From assembly GCA_947683625.1 (NCBI GenBank), contig CANTUR010000641.1, forward strand, positions 496,001 to 560,000: a DNA stretch of 64,000 bases. The letters run 5' to 3'. The position numbers were made by a program, and so were the translations under genes. Positions 58,793 to 64,000 of the stretch are shown here, piece by piece (position 1 is the first letter of the stretch; each line of letters opens with the position of its first letter). Under the pieces are notes generated by a model. The model was not told the origin of the DNA. It saw only the letters and a list, made by a program, of their open reading frames with translations, and did no database searches. The stretch is from Mallotus nudiflorus (lineage: Eukaryota > Streptophyta > Magnoliopsida > Malpighiales > Euphorbiaceae).

Positions 58793-60000
58793 ATGTCAAG
58801 AGATGAGTATGTTGTAAGGAAGAGCAAGGAAAAAAGGGGAGCTACTTCTACTTCTTCTAATGATATAGAGGATTTTGTAAGTGAGTACCAAGCTCCATTC
58901 CCAATATACTCTCATGAAGAAGGTAAGAAATTTTAATCCCTATCTAACAGAAATTTAATTCTTCCTAAGTATTTTAATGAAAACACATTGAGTGGACTTA
59001 GTTTGAAAGATGACATTTTAGCAATGTATGATCAATTAGGATGGAAAAAATTCATTGGGCTTAAAGTAGACATTTATAAAGAATTGGTGTGGGAATTTTA
59101 CACCACCTTAAAGGAAGTGGATAAAGATGCAAAAAATTTTCATGTAGATTTTTTGGCAATACCCATCAAGTATATTATAATGTCATGTTTCAAGTATTTG
59201 GTTTTCGTAAGACTGGAAAATGTGAGCCCCCCATTGATTTTAAATTGCAAGAATTTTAGTAAGAACTTATGCGGGAGTTCATTATTTAGGTGGTTATTTA
59301 TCCCCAAATGGATTAATTATAAACCATTATTATCTCATTATGCATAAGTGGATAGCCCATGTGATTTTTCGAAAATATAAGAGTAATAAAATTACTCATC
59401 ATTAACTTTTTATGTTGTGGTGTTTGCACATTAATGCTAGAGTTTGCATGACTTATTATGCTTTCCATGCACTTCTGCATGTTGCTACTAGTCGTAAGTC
59501 TTTTCTTTTGATGGGTCATATTATTAGTTCATTAGCATTGCATTTTCATGCTTCTGACCCTTCTATTCGCCATATGGCTTCCTTTACTCTTGGTACTCTT
59601 AACCATTTTTTGTGTAGTGTTGAGATTATAATTGACACTATGGAATTAAGAGAGTGCAACACATGCCGATGTTATTTGCTAAGGAGAAATTCTGATCACT
59701 AAGATGCAATCGGCGCATCCAATGATGAAGAATTCACTAAACTAAATGTTAATGCAGACATGGTAGATGGGAATAATAAACAAGGAATCAATGCAGGGGA
59801 GAATGTAGGATGGCCATAAGTCTTAGCACAGGTTGGCACCTTAGAGATGCGTATGGATACTAGATTTAGTAAACTCCAAGGTCTTGTTAATACGTTAGCC
59901 CACAAGCAAGTCACTAAAGAACGTCGCCTCCAATGCTATTTCATGGCCTCAGGTTATCAGGTTTCACCTCCTTCATCACTTCATTCACCATAATGAGGGA
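58793..60000 (+). pseudogene. Athila-2 env-like third ORF region, broken
   Basis: From the ATG at 58793 a charged start (MSRDEYVVRKSKEKRG) is followed by NLILPKYFNENTLSGL, GWKKFIGLKVDIYKELVWEF and ATLKE-like residues to about 59150. This is the region between pol and LTR known in Athila elements as env-like; its role is not known in plants. Later pieces: LWCLHINARVCMTYYAF (59415-59460), GHIISSLALHFHA (59515-59555) and a MDTRFSKLQGLVNTLAHKQV-like coiled segment (59850-59915). Stops and frameshifts break it at 58937, 59347, and others. No membrane anchor is evident. Confidence 0.68.
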
Positions 60001-61067
60001 AGTGTCCTTTTCACCTGACTATTGTTCCTAATTTATTTTCTTTTTCTTATCATCTACATGCTTTTCTTTTGTGTTTCTTTCTTAGTTTTTACATTGAGGG
60101 CAATGTGAAGATTAAGTGTGGAGGGGTATTTTGCATTTCATGTATTTTATTTTTGTTTTTTTAATATGTAATTTTAATTTTAGAGTTATATTTATTTGCA
60201 TGTTAGCATATACATACTTAAAATTTTTGCTAAAATTTTTGCAACCTATCCTCACAATGAATAGAGCACATTGAATGTCATTTTCTTATACATGTTTCGT
60301 AATCTTTTGTTAATGCTTAATTTATAACTTTAAGTCAGGTTGATAATTTGTGGTTAAGGACTTTGGAAAATTTAATGAACTTAATGCTTACTTTTTTTTG
60401 AGTGATTGAATTTTATAAGTTGATAGTTAAGAAAAGTACTTGTAAGTGCTACTCAATTTTTGATTCTTAGTTGATCTTTGAGTCTAGCATATAAAATGGT
60501 AGCTTCATTGAAAAAATAAAAAATAAAAAATCTCTCTGTTAATAAGAAGCTATATTTAAATTATTCTCTTCTTTTATGCTCCAATATATTCCAATGTTTT
60601 AAATAGAGTAAAAGCATCCAAAGGACCCACTTGCGATATCCACGCTTAGTAGTGCAGTAATGGCGGGGGATTACCAAGAGTAGAAAGACTTGTGAGAGAG
60701 AAAAAAAAATGTGAGATGAAGCATAAAATGCACTCGCTTGAAAAAAAAATTGGTGTTGCTATCTTTTGTGTGATAGAATTTAAGGGTTGCTAAGGGTTGA
60801 GTGAGTAGTATTTCTTGCTTTTGTTTGTCTAGATTGTTAACTTATAATTTTTTTGAGAATTCAATGGTTAAATTCACTTTTCACTTGGTAAAAATTATGC
60901 CTTTGACCTTGAGTTATCAATTTAATTTTGAGTTATAAGTCTTGTATTAACCAAAGATTATGGGGGATGGACAAGTTAAAGTCTATCAATGTGTTAGATT
61001 CATTATGAGGATAGGTGTTCTCATTTGTTTGCTTGAGGACAAGCAAAAGCTTAAGTGTGGGGGTATT
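60001..61067 (+). other. Athila-2 3' non-coding region and polypurine tract
   Basis: Contains a ttgagggcaatgtgaagatt motif followed by aagtgtggaggggt (60094-60127), a purine tract like that before the LTR, and the ccacgcttagtagt block shared with Athila-1 (60622-60684). The true tract is ttaagtgtgggggt at 61051-61064, right before the LTR. Confidence 0.72.
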
Positions 61068-62029
61068 TTTTTTTGTGTAATTCTATTATTTATTTGGGTA
61101 TTTTATTTGAGTAATTAGGTAGTTTTTATGCTTTAATTAATTTTTTAATGGTGGTTTTTTATCTTATTTTGTTTCTTTATTTTTGTAGGTGAATTAGAAC
61201 TCTTTTAGGATGATTAAAGGGTGTTCGACTTGAATTTCGGGCCTACCATAAGTTGCTATCGCATCGGAGATGCATGGATGAGTTTATAGTGTAAAAGAGG
61301 GGGCTGATGGTTGGCTGCTACAATAGCAGCATAAAGGAGAAAAAATGGCAAATGTCGGCTAAGACAGCAGTAAAAACATTGTTGTCGTAGGCCGGTCAAA
61401 TTATGAAGATTTTGGCATTCAAACATTCCCTATTTAAGGAGGTCTCTTGGGAAATTTTAGGGCATCACTTACCCATCAATTAGAGATGATTTTTAGGAGA
61501 AATTAACACCGAAAAGTGCAAGAAAAATTGGGAGAAGCTCAAGAGAAATCAAGAGCCAATATTGAATAACACAATTCTAGTTTTTATTTGCTTCTCCCCT
61601 TCTTTATTATTGTGATTTTCATAGGTTGTTTTGAGAATTTTATTAGATATTTCTCCAACATGTTAGTCTAAATTCATGTTGGTTATGGATTAATGATTTA
61701 ACATGAATTAGTTTTTCTTTTAATTAATGAGTTATTAGTTCTTGCAAACTATATTTATTGTGCTTATTATATGTTGATGCTTAATCGCCATTAGCATATT
61801 TAAAATTAGGGTTTTAAGTTAAGAGATCAAAACCTTAGTGGATTTATAAATAATTTAATTTGATTTTATAATTTTAGTTATTCGCTATTTAATTTTCTTT
61901 CAAAATTCCATATTCAAAAGTCTTAGACAATAAAAAAATTAGGTTGATAAATGATTAGAGCGAGTTCTCGTGAGAATGATAATTTTTTACTACTTAGGGA
62001 CACCGTACGCTTGTAGTTTTGCACCAACA
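61068..62029 (+). repeat. Athila-2 3' LTR, internally deleted
   Basis: About 0.96 kb, ending gcaccaaca (62029). The start is T-rich and changed from TG. It matches the 5' LTR except for the missing segment corresponding to 52209-52511. Confidence 0.88.
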
Positions 62030-62034
62030 CTTAC

Positions 62035-63182
62035 TATTGGCATTAGTTAGATTTTAGCATTAAACATGTGAACTACATGAGAAAAATGAATTTTGCTTTT
62101 AGAACTCAATTCCACCGCCCATAACTTGCAGAATCTACCTAGTTATAAAGCTAATAAGCTCTTGAAAATGGAATAATTCAATTTTTTTTTTTTGCTAAAA
62201 TAAGTTGTGCAATAATTAAATTACTTGACTTTTTATCTTATGCTAATATAGTTATACTATGGTAATAATATAAATTAGAACATAAAATTGAAAATCAATA
62301 CTTAGAATGATATGGGTTTAAATTAGTGTGAAAAGAAAATGTGGTAGTTAGGAAGAAGCAATTGCATGATATAAAAATATATAATACAATAGGTTGATTG
62401 TTAGTTTCATTAATAAACATAAGCTTTGCAAGATATTGGAGTAAACTATGATAAAAATAATTAGTGAAATAATAAGTATGTTGTTAAAGCTGGAAAGTTG
62501 TTTGACTATAGCATTAATGATGACTATAACATTAATGATGAGAAATTGAAGGAATGATCAGATATTGAAGGAAATTTATTGTGATGTGAATTTGGGTTTA
62601 TAACATCAACAGATGGAGTCAAGTTATAGTTTTTGTAGCTGTATTTTCAAAAGCTGAGCAATCTTTAATAGGTATGAATGGAATGAGAGAAAAGATAGAA
62701 AGAAATGTTTTTATGTTACTTTATTCAAGGTGTTACTTTTGCTCAAGTAAAATGGAAGTGAAAGCGAATAAAAATAGGTATTCGAACAACACAATGTATA
62801 TTTGCCTTATTCATCAACTATGATTCCTAGATATTATCATTTGCGAGATACATACTTTGTAAAACACGTTTTTAATTTATACCAAATTTATTTTTTATTT
62901 TTAATTTTATTATAAATATCTTAATGTTTTAAATATATTATATTTTACTGTTAAATCTATAACATTTAATAGTTAAGTATAATGGTTAAATTATAAATTA
63001 TTTTTATTATTTATAAAACATTTAAGATAAATTGCTATAAATTATCAATTATTTTTAGTATTAAATAAATAATATATATTTAAAAAATTTATATTTAAAT
63101 AACGAATAATTTTAAATATCATAATTGACTAGTAAAAACTTTACATATTTAATAGTAAAATGCAATAAACTTAATTAAAAAA
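62035..63182. other. AT-rich intergenic DNA with dispersed repeat copy 3
   Basis: No gene found. Contains repeat copy 3 (62310-62625). Beyond 62850 it is strongly A/T-rich with short TTTAAATAT-type runs. Confidence 0.6.
62310..62625 (+). repeat. Unidentified dispersed repeat, copy 3
   Basis: Matches 18950-19225 over about 300 bp: aattgcatgatataaaaata, gttagtttcattaa, tttgcaagatattggagtaa, gactataacattaa. Weak similarity to the right side of copy 2 continues to about 62840 (a ttgccttattcatcaactatgatt region). Confidence 0.75.
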
Positions 63183-64000
63183 TGTGACACCCCTCTCCAG
63201 CAATACCTTAATTAGATGATTATTATTCCTATATCATGTAATTAGAGAATCAATGTAGAGAGACATCACTTCTAAAGTAATGTCACATAGCTCTTCTATT
63301 ATTTTCATAATCTATCACAAGTTATGTACCATCAATCACAATCTTTAGGCCGCATAGCTTATTTGGGTTGTGTAATATTCTCGTGGTGGCAATTTAAATA
63401 GATGTTACCAAGGATCATCTTTAAATCTCATAAATGTAGATGGCAAGAAGACAGAACTACTAATACACATAAAATGTATACATCATAACTGCATACTAGT
63501 AGGCTAGATTTAAGATACAAGTATATGGTTATACAAAATTTATATACAAAATTTATCTCCAAAATGATTGTAACCCTTTTTGTATCGACTAATCCACATA
63601 GAACAAAATAAGAAATGGGTATAAGATACATCACATCCTAGAGTATATCTTTGTTTGTCCTGTCTAACTTCCTGTCTTGTAAACATCCCATGGTAAGTCG
63701 TAGTGCAATATTTAAATGCTATTTGTATGCTACAATAACCTAGAAAGATAGAAGTGAGGAAGTGAGTATTTTCTAGAGAAAATACCCAGTGAGTGATAGA
63801 GGCAACAATAATATCGTAAATAAGAATAATATAACAGGATATGAAATGAGTGGTGAATAACCAAATAGAAGCAAACAAGGTACAAAAATAAACACAAAAT
63901 GTTAAACTGAAAATTTTCAATAACTTCCATTTAATTTGCAATTTATATTAAATCTAATTATCTTGAAATTATCATAATGGCCTCATAAATTTTGCGCAAT
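63183..64000 (-). mobile_element. Tekay/Del-like LTR, minus, continues past the window
   Basis: Starts TGTGACACCCCTCTCC (63183). Its reverse complement matches 23390-24446, including actcactgggtattttctct (63799-63780). The other end is beyond the window, so it could be solo or part of a whole element. ORFs on the minus strand here are not shared as protein with the other copy. Confidence 0.75.

Larger units (their letters stand above)
49856..62029 (+). mobile_element. Athila-like Ty3/gypsy retrotransposon, both LTRs, env-like region (Athila-2)
   Basis: Both LTRs, the primer-binding site, gag-pol, an env-like third coding region and a polypurine tract are present. Flanking 5-mers are identical (cttac at 49851-49855 and 62030-62034). 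Total is about 12.2 kb, or 10.6 kb without the solo LTR nested in its 5' LTR. Gag lacks its N-terminal part, and pol and env-like frames carry many stops. It resembles Athila-1 in pol and in a shared 3' block (ccacgcttagtagt), but is a different copy with its own LTR sequence. Confidence 0.9.

Noticed and set aside
63428..63941. Minus-strand ORFs of 66-133 residues with hydrophobic runs
   Set aside because: Inside the LTR starting at 63183; the matching copy at 23390-24446 does not keep the frames, and hydrophobicity follows from T-rich sequence.
1..64000. tRNA, rRNA or other structured RNA genes
   Set aside because: No cloverleaf with A and B boxes or rRNA-like segments was recognised by eye; a covariance search was not possible here.

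Overview
The window looks like nuclear DNA of a flowering plant, probably a eudicot. It is AT-rich, lacks bacterial-type gene organisation, and is filled with plant transposable-element families: Athila-type Ty3/gypsy, Tekay-like chromovirus LTRs, Ty1/copia, an L1-type LINE with a DUF4283 ORF1, and a MuDR-type MULE. A Malpighiales or Euphorbiaceae origin is a guess from the style of the LTR ends and cannot be proved here. I found no intact host gene, RNA gene or CRISPR array. Host-derived sequence is limited to a decayed fragment resembling the C-terminus of a Sec1-family protein (MIP3-like) and possibly exon fragments inside an inverted-repeat transposon. The setting suggests gene-poor, old heterochromatin.

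Layout. (1) 1-8535: the 3' part of an Athila-like element on the plus strand, with broken gag-pol, a long 3' untranslated region and the 3' LTR. (2) 8536-18660: a MULE transposase pseudogene on the minus strand. It is split by a 3.2 kb solo LTR (8918-12140, perfect TSD aaatt) and by a second LTR (13287-17489) that itself holds a nested third LTR (13905-15966). (3) 18661-25232: AT-rich DNA with an unidentified dispersed repeat and a Tekay-like LTR ending at 24446. (4) 25150-30900: a DUF4283 pseudogene split by two solo LTRs (25233-27392, perfect TSD cttct; 28468-30459, near-perfect TSD). (5) 31478-37781: a transposon with long terminal inverted repeats, carrying a putative captured exon and interrupted by a Tork-like copia element (32641-37192). 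(6) 38240-49320: a MIP3-like fragment split by a second copia element (38705-49185), whose 3' LTR is split by a minus-strand LINE (43570-49082). (7) 49856-62029: a structurally complete but dead Athila-like element with perfect TSD cttac and an env-like third ORF region; its 5' LTR holds a further solo LTR (50627-52172, perfect TSD tttag). (8) 62030-64000: AT-rich DNA with another copy of the unknown repeat and the start of a minus-strand LTR of the same family as the one ending at 24446.

The elements do not work together as a pathway. The nesting gives a relative history of insertions, solo-LTR formation, and decay by point mutation and deletion. Most boundaries were set from TG...CA-like ends, target-site duplications read by eye and comparison between copies. 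Domain names rest on recognised motifs, not on database searches.
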